This document shows positions 41,769 through 49,820 of a stretch of DNA of 64,000 nt, one piece after another. A model generated the notes under the pieces. It saw only the letters and a program-made list of their open reading frames with translations, did not search any database and was not told the DNA's origin. A program made the position numbers and the translations under genes. The stretch's first letter is position 1, and each line of letters begins with the position of its first letter. This DNA is from Pseudomonadota bacterium (lineage in GTDB: Bacteria; Chloroflexota; UBA6077; JAJPHF01), in NCBI GenBank assembly GCA_021325365.1, contig JAJPHF010000092.1, positions 1-64,000 on the forward strand. Direction: 5' to 3'.

Positions 41769-43067
41769 ATGAAGATCGTTCACTACCTCAATCAGTTCTT
41801 CGCCGGCATCGGTGGCGAGGAGAAGGCCGACGTCGGCCTCGAGGCGCGCGCCGAGGCCATCGGCCCCGCCCGGCTGCTGGCGCAGAAGCTAGGCGGCGCG
41901 TCGGTGGTCACCGTGATCTGCGGCGACAACTACGCCGCCGAGCACCTGGACGCCGTGACCGACGAGCTGGCGCGGCTGGTGGCCGCCGAGCAGCCGGACG
42001 CCGTGGTGCTCGGCCCGGCCTTCAACGCGGGACGCTACGGGCTGGTGTGCGCGGCGCTGGCGGCGGAGCTTCCCGCGCGGACGGGCGTGCCGGCGATCAC
42101 CGGCCTGTACGAGGAGAACGCCGCGCTGGAGCTGTACCGCAGCCGCGCGCTGATCGCGCGCACGGGCAAGTCGGCGGCGAACATGGCGGCGGCGATGGAG
42201 ACGATCGCGCGGCTCGTGCCGCGCCTGGCGGCCGGCGAGTGCATCGAGGACCCGGCCGCCGCGGGGCTGTACGGGTCGGGCGGCCGCCGCAACCAGGTCG
42301 TCGAGCGTCCGGCCGCCGACCGCGCGGTGGACATGCTGCTGGGGCTGCTCGCCGGCGAGGAGGTCGGCACCGAGCTGGCGGTGCCGGAGTTCGAGCCGAT
42401 CGCCCCGCCCGCGCCGGTGCCCAACCTCGGCCGGGCGAAGGTGGCGCTGGTCACCGAGGGCGGTCTGGTGCCGCACGACAACCCGGACGGCCTGACGACG
42501 GGCTGGTCGGAGCGCTGGGCGTCGTACCCGGTGGAGGAGCTGGTCGGCCACCCCGAGCGCTTCCAGGCCATCCACGGCGGTTACGACACGGAGCACGTCA
42601 ACCGCTCGCCGTTCCGGCTGGTGCCGGCCGACGTGGTCCGCGAGATGGTGGCCGAGGGGCGGATCGGCGAGCTGCACGACCGCTACTACGTGACGGCGGG
42701 CATGGCAACGCCGGTGCGCAACGCCCGCGCGATGGGCGCGCAGATCGCGGACGAACTGAAACGCCAGGGGGTGGACGCGGTCATCCTCACCGCTACCTGA
42801 GGCTCCGGCACTCGCTGCGGGTCAGCGATGGCACAGGAGATCGAGCGGGCCGGCATCCCGACCGCGGTGTTCACCGCGCTGGACACGATCGCGCAGAGCG
42901 TCGGCTGCTACCGCATCGTCCGCGGGGCGGGCGTGCTGCACGTGACCGGCAACCCGGCGCTCACGCCGCCCCAGGAGCGCGCCTGGCGGCGGCGGCTCAT
43001 CGAGCGGGCGCTGCAGGCGCTGCAAACGCCGGTGGAGCGTCCCGAGGTGTTCGCGGCGGGCGGCTGA
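41769..43067 (+). CDS. grdB: Glycine/sarcosine/betaine reductase selenoprotein B homologue (GrdB-like), in-frame TGA as selenocysteine
   Basis: A 432-residue selenoprotein if TGA at 42798-42800 is read as selenocysteine (residue 344). The N-terminal part matches GrdB: MKIVHYLNQFFAGIGGEEKAD, NPDGLTTGWSERWASY and GGYDTEHVNRSPFRLVPADVVREM. The frame then reads DAVILTAT-Sec-GSGTRCGSAMAQEIERAGIP and continues to NPALTPPQERAWRRRLIERALQAL, matching the known 'Sec-GTCTRCGATM-KEIE-AGIP' site and C-terminus. The upstream and downstream parts are in the same frame, so no frameshift is needed. Canonical GrdB has Sec-x2-Cys-x2-Cys; here the first Cys is Gly347 and Cys350 is kept. A gene caller would stop at 42800. 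It should act with GrdE and GrdA on an N-substituted glycine-like substrate. Confidence 0.88.
42801..42830 (+). promoter_or_regulatory. Candidate bacterial SECIS hairpin of grdB
   Basis: Immediately 3' of the TGA, 42812-42817 pairs with 42823-42828 (6-bp stem TCGCTG/CAGCGA) around the 5-base loop CGGGT. The GGU of the loop lies 20-22 bases after the UGA, close to the position of GGUC in the E. coli fdhF SECIS loop. This is the form SelB needs, but bacterial SECIS elements vary and a fold calculation was not possible. Confidence 0.5.
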
Positions 43068-43173
43068 GCTAGTGAATCGTGGACGCTGCTGGCGAATGTT
43101 GCGCCCGCCTGAGACTGTCCGTGTCGGCGGCGCCGGGGCTGCGGCCTGCGGCGCTTGCAGTATTCCGCGCCAC

Positions 43174-43205
43174 AGGCCGCGGGCGGCCACGAGAGCCGCC
43201 CCTAC
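43174..43205. repeat. Dispersed GC-rich intergenic repeat
   Basis: GGCCGCGGGCGGCCAC-N4-AGCCGCCCCTAC, a degenerate copy of the hairpin repeats at 37698 and 37796. It lies in the 256-bp gap between grdB and the permease, which otherwise holds no gene. Confidence 0.45.
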
Positions 43206-43323
43206 GACACCCGTCTGTTCCCCGGCGGATTCGCCAGCAGTATCAATCGTACATGGCGCGGCGTGCTGGGCATGCCCAGCGCACCGCGCCATCGGCTAGG
43301 AGCAAGGTGGCGGGAGCCAGGGA

Positions 43324-45108
43324 ATGGCGTTAGCAAGAACGTTGCGGCGCGGCGCGGCGAGTGCGGCGCTCCACCGGCGGGGCGGGCCCGAGGGCGGCGC
43401 GGTGCTGCTGTCGCTGCCGGCCGTGCTGCTGCTGCTCGGCGCGCTCGTGGGGCCGCTGGCGATCCTCCTGGCCTACAGCGTCGGGCTGCTCGGCGACGAC
43501 ACGCCGCTCGGCCTCTCGCGGTACGCCGAGGTGCTGACCGACGGCTTCTACCTCGGCGTGCTCGGCTCGACGCTGCGGCTGGGCGCGCTGGTGACGGCCG
43601 CCACGCTCGCGCTCGGCTACCCGCTGGCGTGGGCGGTGGCGCAGGCGCGCGGCCGGCGCCGCACGCTGCTGCTGGCCATCGTGATCGCGCCGCTGCTCAC
43701 CAATATCCTCGTGCGGACGCTCGGCTGGGTGGTCATCCTCGACGACAACGGCATCCTGAACGCCGCCCTGCGCGCCGTCTCGGGCGGCCATCTCAGCCAG
43801 CGCTTCCTGGGCACCGACGTGGGCATCACGATCGCGCTCACGCACGTCTTCCTGCCGTTCATGGTGCTGCCGATGCTCACCACGCTTGAGCGCATCGCGC
43901 CGTCCCTGCGCGAGAGCGCCGCCGTCTACGGCGCCCATCCGGTCGTCGTCTTCTGGCGCGTGATCCTGCCGCTCAGCGTGCCCGGCATCCTCGCCGGCGC
44001 CACGCTCGTGTTCCTGCTGGCGACGGGCGCGCTACTCACGCCGCTCATCGTCGGCCAGGGCCGCGTCTGGGTGCTGCCCACGCTCATCTACGAGCAGATC
44101 CAGCTTGTCCACTGGGGGCGCGCGGCGGCGCTGGCGGTGACGCTGTTCGGCGCCTCGCTGCTCGCCATCCTGCTCTCCCAGTGGCTCGGCCAGCGCCTGG
44201 CGGGCAGCTACGCGCGCGGCGCGCCCGGGGGCCTGGCGCGGGCCTGGGCGCAGGTTGGCGGCGAGCTAGGGGTGCGCCTCTGCGCCGCGCTGCGGGGCGC
44301 ACCGACCTTCGCGCGCGGGCTGCGGCTGGCGGGGCAGGGCTTCGTCGCGCTCGTCCTGCTCTACCTGCTGTTCCCGCTCGGCGTGGTGATCAAGACCGCG
44401 TTCGACGCGAGCCCCGTGATCCAGGCCGGCTTCGGCGGCTTCACCCTGCGCTGGTTCGAGGCGCTGTTCGCCGACAGCCGCTATCTCGACGCCCTGCTGC
44501 TCTCGCTGCGCCTGGCGCTGCTCACGGCCGTCGTAGACCTGGCGCTCGGCATTCCGGCCGCCCACGCGCTCGTGCGGGGCAGCTTCCCCGGCCGCGGCCC
44601 GCTGCTGGCGTTCCTGCTGTCGCCGCTGCTGATCCCGCACATGGTGCTGGCGATCGGCCTGGTGCTCTACTTCCAGGCGCTCGGGGCCGGGCCGAGCTTC
44701 CTGCGGCTGCTCGTCGTCCACCTGGTCATCGCCCTGCCCTACGTCGTGCGCATCCTGGTGACGGCGTTCCAGAGCGTCGATCCCCGGCTCGAGGAGTCGG
44801 CGCACACGCTCGGCGCCAGCCGGCTCACCGTGCTGCGGCGCGTGACGCTCCCGCTGGTGAAGCCGGCGCTGTTCGCCGCCATGCTCTTCTCGTTCCTGGT
44901 CTCGTTCGACGAGGCGACGATTACCGTACTGGTGGCCGGCGCGGGCAACGTTACGCTGCCGGTGCGCATCTTCAGCCAGCTCACGCAGCAGTGGACGGCG
45001 GCCGTCGCGGCGCTCTCGACCATCTGGATCGCCTGGACGCTGCTGATGCTCGTGATCATCGAGCGGCTGGTGGGGCTAAGCGCCTTCGGCACGGAGCGGC
45101 AGGCATGA
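43324..45108 (+). CDS. Fused ABC transporter permease (PotB-PotC / iron type)
   Basis: A 594-residue membrane protein made of two complete permease modules. Module 1 (about 25-300) has LRESAAVYGAHPVVVFWRVILPLSVPGI as its EAA loop. Module 2 (about 345-590) has LEESAHTLGASRLTVLRRVTLPLVKPAL. Each has about six transmembrane helices. In most bacteria PotB and PotC, or the iron-type permeases, are separate proteins or a two-domain FbpB-like chain. It overlaps the ATPase gene by 4 bp. Together with 45105 and 46471 it forms one importer of the polyamine/iron/opine class placed between grdB and grdA. Confidence 0.92.
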   Translation: MALARTLRRGAASAALHRRGGPEGGAVLLSLPAVLLLLGALVGPLAILLAYSVGLLGDDTPLGLSRYAEVLTDGFYLGVLGSTLRLGALVTAATLALGYPLAWAVAQARGRRRTLLLAIVIAPLLTNILVRTLGWVVILDDNGILNAALRAVSGGHLSQRFLGTDVGITIALTHVFLPFMVLPMLTTLERIAPSLRESAAVYGAHPVVVFWRVILPLSVPGILAGATLVFLLATGALLTPLIVGQGRVWVLPTLIYEQIQLVHWGRAAALAVTLFGASLLAILLSQWLGQRLAGSYARGAPGGLARAWAQVGGELGVRLCAALRGAPTFARGLRLAGQGFVALVLLYLLFPLGVVIKTAFDASPVIQAGFGGFTLRWFEALFADSRYLDALLLSLRLALLTAVVDLALGIPAAHALVRGSFPGRGPLLAFLLSPLLIPHMVLAIGLVLYFQALGAGPSFLRLLVVHLVIALPYVVRILVTAFQSVDPRLEESAHTLGASRLTVLRRVTLPLVKPALFAAMLFSFLVSFDEATITVLVAGAGNVTLPVRIFSQLTQQWTAAVAALSTIWIAWTLLMLVIIERLVGLSAFGTERQA

Positions 45109-46253
45109 GCACGCTCACACTGCGCGGGCTGAGCAAGCGCTTCGCCGGGGCCGGGCCGGCGGCGGTCGACGGCGTCGACCTGACTATCCCGGAGGGGACG
45201 CTCGTCACCCTCCTGGGGCCCTCCGGCTGCGGCAAGACGACGCTCTTGCGGCTCATCACCGGCTTCCTGCAGCCCGACGCGGGCTCCATCCTGATCGGCG
45301 GCGAGGACGTCACCCACCTGCCGCCGCACCGCCGCGACATCGGCATGGTCTACCAGAGCTACGCCCTGTGGCCGCACATGTCGGTCGCCGAGAACGTCGC
45401 GTTCGGCCTGGAGATGCGCGGCGTGGCGCGCGCCGAGCGGGCGCGGCGCGTCGCGGAGGCGCTGGCGCTCGTCGGGCTGGCGGAGTACGGCGACCGCGCG
45501 CCGACGCAGCTCTCGGGCGGGCAGCAGCAGCGAGTGGCGCTCGCCCGCGCGCTCGTCATCCGCCCGCGCGTGCTGCTCCTCGACGAGCCGCTGTCGAGCC
45601 TCGATGCGAACCTGCGCAAGGACCTACGCTTCCACATTCGGGAGCTGCAGCAGCAGCTTCGCGTGACCACCGTGTTCGTGACCCATGATCAGGAAGAGGC
45701 CCTCGCGGTGTCCGACCACGTCGTGCTGATGCGCGGCGGGCGGATCGTGCAGATGGGCTCGGGCGAGGAGCTGTATCGCCGTCCCGGCTCGGCCTTCGCG
45801 ATGACCTTCATGGGCGACGCGAACATCTTGGACGGGATCGTGAGCGCGATCGACACGACGGGCGTGCGGCTCGCCACGCCGCTGGGCGAGCTGCGCTGCG
45901 AGCCGCCCGCGGCGGTGCTGCGCGCCCTCACGATTCAGGAGCGGGTGCGCGTCGGCATCCGGCCCGAGGACGTGGGGCTCGCGCCGCTGGACACGCCGCC
46001 CGCCGACGGCAACGGGGCGGCGCCCGACGCGGCGCTGCGGGTGGTGGGCCGCGTGTGCAGCGCCACCTTCCTCGGCCCCTGGCAGCGATTCGAGGTCGAG
46101 GCGGGCGAGCCGAACACGCGCCTGCACGTGCGGCTGCCCACCGTCACCCCCGACAGCGCGGCGAACGGCCAGCGCCTGCAGCCTGGCGATGCCGTGGGGC
46201 TGCGGATCGCCCCGGGGGCGGTGGCGATCCTGCGGGAGATGCCAGGATCGTGA
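45105..46253 (+). CDS. ABC transporter ATP-binding protein (PotA/FbpC type)
   Basis: A 382-residue ATPase. Walker A LLGPSGCGKTTLLRL, Q-loop VYQSYALWPHMSVAENVAFGL, signature LSGGQQQRVALARALV, Walker B LLLDEPLSSLDANLRKDL and switch VFVTHDQEEALAVSD. A C-terminal TOBE-type regulatory domain follows (RVGIRPEDVGLAPL, then RVVGRVCSATFLGPWQRFEVE). This is the layout of spermidine/putrescine or iron importers. ATG 45105 overlaps the permease stop. It drives the fused permease upstream. Confidence 0.94.
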   Translation: MSTLTLRGLSKRFAGAGPAAVDGVDLTIPEGTLVTLLGPSGCGKTTLLRLITGFLQPDAGSILIGGEDVTHLPPHRRDIGMVYQSYALWPHMSVAENVAFGLEMRGVARAERARRVAEALALVGLAEYGDRAPTQLSGGQQQRVALARALVIRPRVLLLDEPLSSLDANLRKDLRFHIRELQQQLRVTTVFVTHDQEEALAVSDHVVLMRGGRIVQMGSGEELYRRPGSAFAMTFMGDANILDGIVSAIDTTGVRLATPLGELRCEPPAAVLRALTIQERVRVGIRPEDVGLAPLDTPPADGNGAAPDAALRVVGRVCSATFLGPWQRFEVEAGEPNTRLHVRLPTVTPDSAANGQRLQPGDAVGLRIAPGAVAILREMPGS

Positions 46254-46323
46254 CGTGTAATGGCTGCGGCACTCGGACCGGACGCCGGCCTGATGGAGAT
46301 AGAGAAAATAGTCGGGTACACTC

Positions 46324-46378
46324 GCCGGCCTGAAGGCCGGACCCCAGCCAAGTCCGGTGGCCCGGCCTTCAGGCCGGC
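46324..46378. repeat. Perfect 17-bp inverted repeat
   Basis: GCCGGCCTGAAGGCCGG (46324-46340) and its exact complement at 46362-46378, with a 21-bp loop. It may be a dispersed palindrome or a partial terminator within the transporter operon, between the ATPase and the binding protein. Confidence 0.6.
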
Positions 46379-46470
46379 ATTGTGGGCCAATAATTCGGGT
46401 GGGACAGGGCATTAGTTCTTGACGACGAGCGGCCAGGGCCGGCCCGCGGCCCGGAAAGGGAAGTCCCGCG

Positions 46471-47595
46471 ATGACCGTCCGAACCTATGGAGCGCGGCGC
46501 ACGCTGCTGGCCGCGCTGGCGCTCCTCCTGACGGCGTGTGGCGGCGCCGCCAGCGCGCCGGCCCAGCCCACGCCGGCGGCTACCGCCGCCGGCCAGACCG
46601 GTGCCGACAGCGGCAACCCCTACACGGCGCTCTGCCCGCCCAGCAGCGCCCCCCGCAGCATGGTGCTGGCCATCTGGGGCGGGCCGCACGAGAGCATCAT
46701 GAAGGAAGGGCTGGCGGGCTTCACGCAGCTCACGGGCATCCAGGTCGAGCTGACGCTCGACAGCGCGCGCGACCGGCTGACGAAGCTGAACGCCGAGAAG
46801 GGCAGCCCGAGCATCGACGTGGCGATGGTCTCGATCGATTCGGTGCCGCGCCTGCTGGCCACCGGCGTCGTGATGCCGGCCGCGACCGACGTGCCGAACG
46901 TCGCGGACATGGCGCCGGTGGCGCGCGTGGACGGCGGCTATGGGATCAGCCTGCTGCAAGAGGGCATTGGCTACAATCCTCAGTACGTCACGACCCCGCC
47001 GACGTCGTGGAGCGACCTGCTGAAGCCCGAGTGGGCCGGGCACCTGGCGTGGCCCAGCATGCCCAACGCCACCTCGCTCGCCGTGCTGACGATGATCGCC
47101 AAGGCGAACGGCGGCTCGGAGGCGAACTTCCAGCCGGGCATCGACGCCGTCGCGCGCATCGCGCCGGGCGTGAAGACGTTTTACGCGCAGGAGCCGCAGA
47201 TCGAGCCGCAGTATCAGAGCGGCGACGTCTGGATCGCGCCGGCCATCGCGGGGTTGGTGCAGTCAATGAAGGAGAAGGGCGGCCCGGTCGCGGTGAGCAT
47301 CCCGAAGGAGGGCGGCCCGATCCTGATGAACGTGGCGACCATCCCGGTCGGGGTGAAGAACCTTGGCTGCTCGAAGGCGCTGGTCGGCTGGCTGCTCTCC
47401 GAGGCCGTCCAGCGCCCCTACGCGGAGCAGTTGTTCTACGGCCCGGCCAACCACGCGGTCACGCTGCCGCCCGACGTGAAGCAGCGCGTGTACCCGCAGG
47501 ACGAGGCGTCGGCCGTGACGATCGATTGGAAGACGATCAGCGAGAAGCAGTCGGACATCCTCGACCAGTGGAACCGTCAGGTAGTCGGCCGCTAA
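46471..47595 (+). CDS. PotD-like ABC solute-binding lipoprotein
   Basis: A 374-residue lipoprotein of extracellular solute-binding family 1. The signal sequence RRTLLAALALLLTAC ends in a lipobox. The mature domain has MVLAIWGGPHESIMKEGLAGFTQLTGIQVEL, LTKLNAEKGSPSIDVAMVSIDSVPRLLATGVV, EGIGYNPQYVTTPPTSWSDLLKPEWAGHLAWP and KNLGCSKALVGWLLSEAVQRPYAEQLFYG, typical of PotD/iron or opine-binding proteins. AAAGGGAAG precedes ATG 46471. The GrdA-like gene begins only 23 bp after its stop, which links transport and the selenoprotein reductase in one transcript. Confidence 0.9.
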   Translation: MTVRTYGARRTLLAALALLLTACGGAASAPAQPTPAATAAGQTGADSGNPYTALCPPSSAPRSMVLAIWGGPHESIMKEGLAGFTQLTGIQVELTLDSARDRLTKLNAEKGSPSIDVAMVSIDSVPRLLATGVVMPAATDVPNVADMAPVARVDGGYGISLLQEGIGYNPQYVTTPPTSWSDLLKPEWAGHLAWPSMPNATSLAVLTMIAKANGGSEANFQPGIDAVARIAPGVKTFYAQEPQIEPQYQSGDVWIAPAIAGLVQSMKEKGGPVAVSIPKEGGPILMNVATIPVGVKNLGCSKALVGWLLSEAVQRPYAEQLFYGPANHAVTLPPDVKQRVYPQDEASAVTIDWKTISEKQSDILDQWNRQVVGR

Positions 47596-47618
47596 GGCGG
47601 CCCGGAAAGGAGGGAAGC

Positions 47619-48092
47619 GTGGCCATCGACCTACGCGGCAAGAAAGTCATCGCCATCGGCGAGCGCGACGGCGTGCAGGGGCAGGCCATCGCCGCGGCGG
47701 TGCAGAGCGCCGGGGCGGAGGTGCTGCTGCAGATCACGCAGTGCTTCGTCTGAACGGCCGCGGGAGCCATGGACCTGGAGGAGCAGGAGCGCATCAAGCA
47801 GACGGTGGAGGCGAACGGCGGCGCGGACGACATCGTGGCGATCCTCGGGTCGCCCGATGCCGAGTCGGCCGGGATGTTCGCGGAGACCGTCAGCCTGGGC
47901 GATCCGACCTACGCCGGGGCCCTGGCGGGAGTTTCGTTGAAACTCCCCGTGTATCACGTGACCGAGCCCGAGATCAAAGCCATCGTCGATCCCGCGGTGT
48001 ACGCGGAGCAGATCGAGATGATGGAGATCGCCCTGGACACCGACGCCATCCGGCAGGCCGTCCAGGAGGTGCGCGCCCGCGCGGCCGACTGA
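47619..48092 (+). CDS. grdA: Glycine/sarcosine/betaine reductase selenoprotein A (GrdA-like), in-frame TGA as selenocysteine
   Basis: A 157-residue selenoprotein when TGA at 47751-47753 is read as selenocysteine (residue 45). From GTG 47619 (AAAGGAGGG upstream) the sequence is DLRGKKVIAIGERDGVQGQA, then LLQITQCFV-Sec-TAAGAMDLEEQERIK and SPDAESAGMFAETVSLGDPTYAGALAGVSLKLPVYHVTEPE. This matches canonical GrdA, with its CxxU redox motif CFV-Sec-TAAGAMDLE, along the whole length. Both halves are in one frame. GrdA carries the Se-carboxymethyl intermediate from component B to component C (GrdC/GrdD). GrdC/D, thioredoxin and Sec-insertion genes are not in this window. No clear SECIS hairpin was recognised by eye. 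Confidence 0.93.
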
Positions 48093-48419
48093 TCCCCGAT
48101 CCGGCCCGGGGGTCGCCTACGGAGGCGGGCCCTCACCCCGACCCTCTCCCAGGGGGAGAGGGAGTAAGGGAACGCCAGCGCCGGCTTCGGTATGAGCCGC
48201 TCTAGCACCCCGCTGGGGGCCGCGGCAGCGGATGTGTCCGCTGCCGCGGCCCCCAGGCACCCCCCCAAGCGACAAGGAGGTTCCCGTAAGCCGGGTCCGG
48301 GGGGAAGGCGTGGCGTGCGTGCTGGCGCACGTGGCCGGCCTCGTGCCGCTCGACTGCAAGCCGTGGCCCGAGCTGTGGGCTCTGGTCGAGGGCGTCGCCT
48401 CGTAGAGCCGCGCGGCGGG
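48093..48419. terminator. Intergenic region after grdA with a 20-bp perfect hairpin
   Basis: 48213-48232 pairs perfectly with 48237-48256 around a TGTG loop, a very stable GC hairpin 120 bp after grdA that may end the transcript although no T-run follows. Upstream, 48130-48170 contains a CCCTCACCCCGACCCTCTCCC/GGGAGAGGGAG element of the kind dispersed in many GC-rich genomes. A 31-codon open stretch near 48310-48404 is not convincing as a gene. Confidence 0.5.
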
Positions 48420-49820
48420 CTACGCCGCCGGCCACCGCGCCGCGAAGGCGCGGCCGGCGGCCACGAAGCACTCGGCCGGGGGATGCACGAGCCCGGCCCC
48501 CACCTGGCCGATGCCCGGCTCGCGGTGGGCGATCCCCGTGTTGATCACCGGCAGGATGCCGGTGCGCAGCACGCGGCGCACGTCGATGCCCAGCGGCGTC
48601 CCGCGGAAGTCGAGGATCGGCACGCGGTAGGCGTCGTGCTCCGTCACCGTGATCTCGTACATCGTCTGCGTGTGGCGCAGCGCGTCGGCCGGCGTGCCGC
48701 CCATGAACTGCACGATGGCGGGCGCGGCAGCCATGGCGAACGCCCCGAGGCCGGTCGTCTCGGTGATCGCGCTGTCGCCGATGTCCGGGTTGGCGTCCGC
48801 GGGGCCGTAGCCCGCGAAGTACAGCCCCTCCACGATCTGGCTCGGCCCCGTGAACCAGCGCCCGCCCAGCCCGCTCACGCGGATGCCGAACTCGGTGCCA
48901 TTGCGGGCCATCGTCGTGACCATCGTGCTGCCGGCCACGCCGCTCGCCGCGTCGCCGGCCAGCTTGCCGGCCAGCATCGAGAAGTTCAAGCCGAAGTGAT
49001 CGTTGCCGGCGATGAAGGCAAGCGCGGCGGCGGCCTGGTCGCTGGGCCATCCTGCCGTCGCCAGCCGCGGAGCCAGCCGCCGGAACAGCAGCGACGTGAG
49101 CGCCTTGTTGCGGTTGTGGCACTCGTCGCCCATCTGGATGGCCTCCGCGAACAGCGGACGCAGCTCGATCGGCTCGCCGCCCCGCAGCGCCGCCGCGACC
49201 AGCGGCCCGAACACGTCGCGGAACCACCGCAGCCGATCCAGCACGTCGGGCCCGTTGGCGCCGTAGCGCAGCGCGCGGCCTAGCCCCTCGTTGAACGCGG
49301 AGTACACGGCGCCGTCGCCCGCGGCGTCGGCCACCACGCAGAGCGGCATCGACCAGGTCGTGATGCCGGCCATCGGCCCGATCGCGCCGTGCTCGTGGCA
49401 GGGCGCGAACTCGATCTCGCCGGACGCCGCCAGGCGCTCGGCCGCCTCCGGCGTGTCGGCCAGCCCCTCGTACATCGCCGCGCCGACGACAGCGCCGCGC
49501 ATCGGGCCGCACATGGCCTCCCAGGCGATCGGCGGCCCGGCGTGCAGGAAGGTGCGGCGCGTCATCCCCGGGATCACCTCGTGCGCCGGGCGCACGTCCA
49601 CCAGCAGCGGCCGCGCCCCGAGCAGCCGCGCGGCGGCCTCCTGATTGGCGGCGTCGATCGCCGGGTCGGCCAGCAGGCGCCCCAGCGCGCCGTCGAGCGT
49701 GTCGAGCGGCGGGCGCCAGTCCACGCGCTCGACCGGCACCCCCTGCGCCGCGAGCGTGGCCGCGAACAGGTCCACGCCGACGTTCACGGCGTGCAGCGGC
49801 GTGTGGAGCAGGTCGCTCAT
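48420..49820 (-). CDS. DUF1116 protein (YlbE/AllG-like), copy 2
   Basis: A 466-residue paralogue of the protein at 24060. Shared hallmarks: HAVNVGVDLFAATLAAQGVPVERVDW, ARPLLVDVRPAHEVIPGM, LHAGPPIAWEAMCGPMRGAV, GPMAGITTWSMPL, IQMGDECHNRNKALTSLLFRR, GLGGRWFTGPSQIVEGLYFAGY and AHREPGIGQVGAGLVHPP. ATG 49820 follows CGGAGG and overlaps the FdrA stop by 4 bp, so here DUF2877, FdrA and DUF1116 form one tight operon. It is presumably a subunit of an oxamate carbamoyltransferase-like complex. Confidence 0.91.
   Translation of the reverse strand: MSDLLHTPLHAVNVGVDLFAATLAAQGVPVERVDWRPPLDTLDGALGRLLADPAIDAANQEAAARLLGARPLLVDVRPAHEVIPGMTRRTFLHAGPPIAWEAMCGPMRGAVVGAAMYEGLADTPEAAERLAASGEIEFAPCHEHGAIGPMAGITTWSMPLCVVADAAGDGAVYSAFNEGLGRALRYGANGPDVLDRLRWFRDVFGPLVAAALRGGEPIELRPLFAEAIQMGDECHNRNKALTSLLFRRLAPRLATAGWPSDQAAAALAFIAGNDHFGLNFSMLAGKLAGDAASGVAGSTMVTTMARNGTEFGIRVSGLGGRWFTGPSQIVEGLYFAGYGPADANPDIGDSAITETTGLGAFAMAAAPAIVQFMGGTPADALRHTQTMYEITVTEHDAYRVPILDFRGTPLGIDVRRVLRTGILPVINTGIAHREPGIGQVGAGLVHPPAECFVAAGRAFAARWPAA

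Noticed and set aside
42828..43067. Separate short gene starting at ATG 42828
   Set aside because: It has no ribosome-binding site and is in frame with grdB. Its sequence is the conserved C-terminus of GrdB, so it is part of one selenoprotein.
47769..48092. Separate short gene starting at ATG 47769
   Set aside because: It is the in-frame C-terminal part of GrdA after the Sec codon. The ATG is the Met of the conserved TAAGAMDLE motif.
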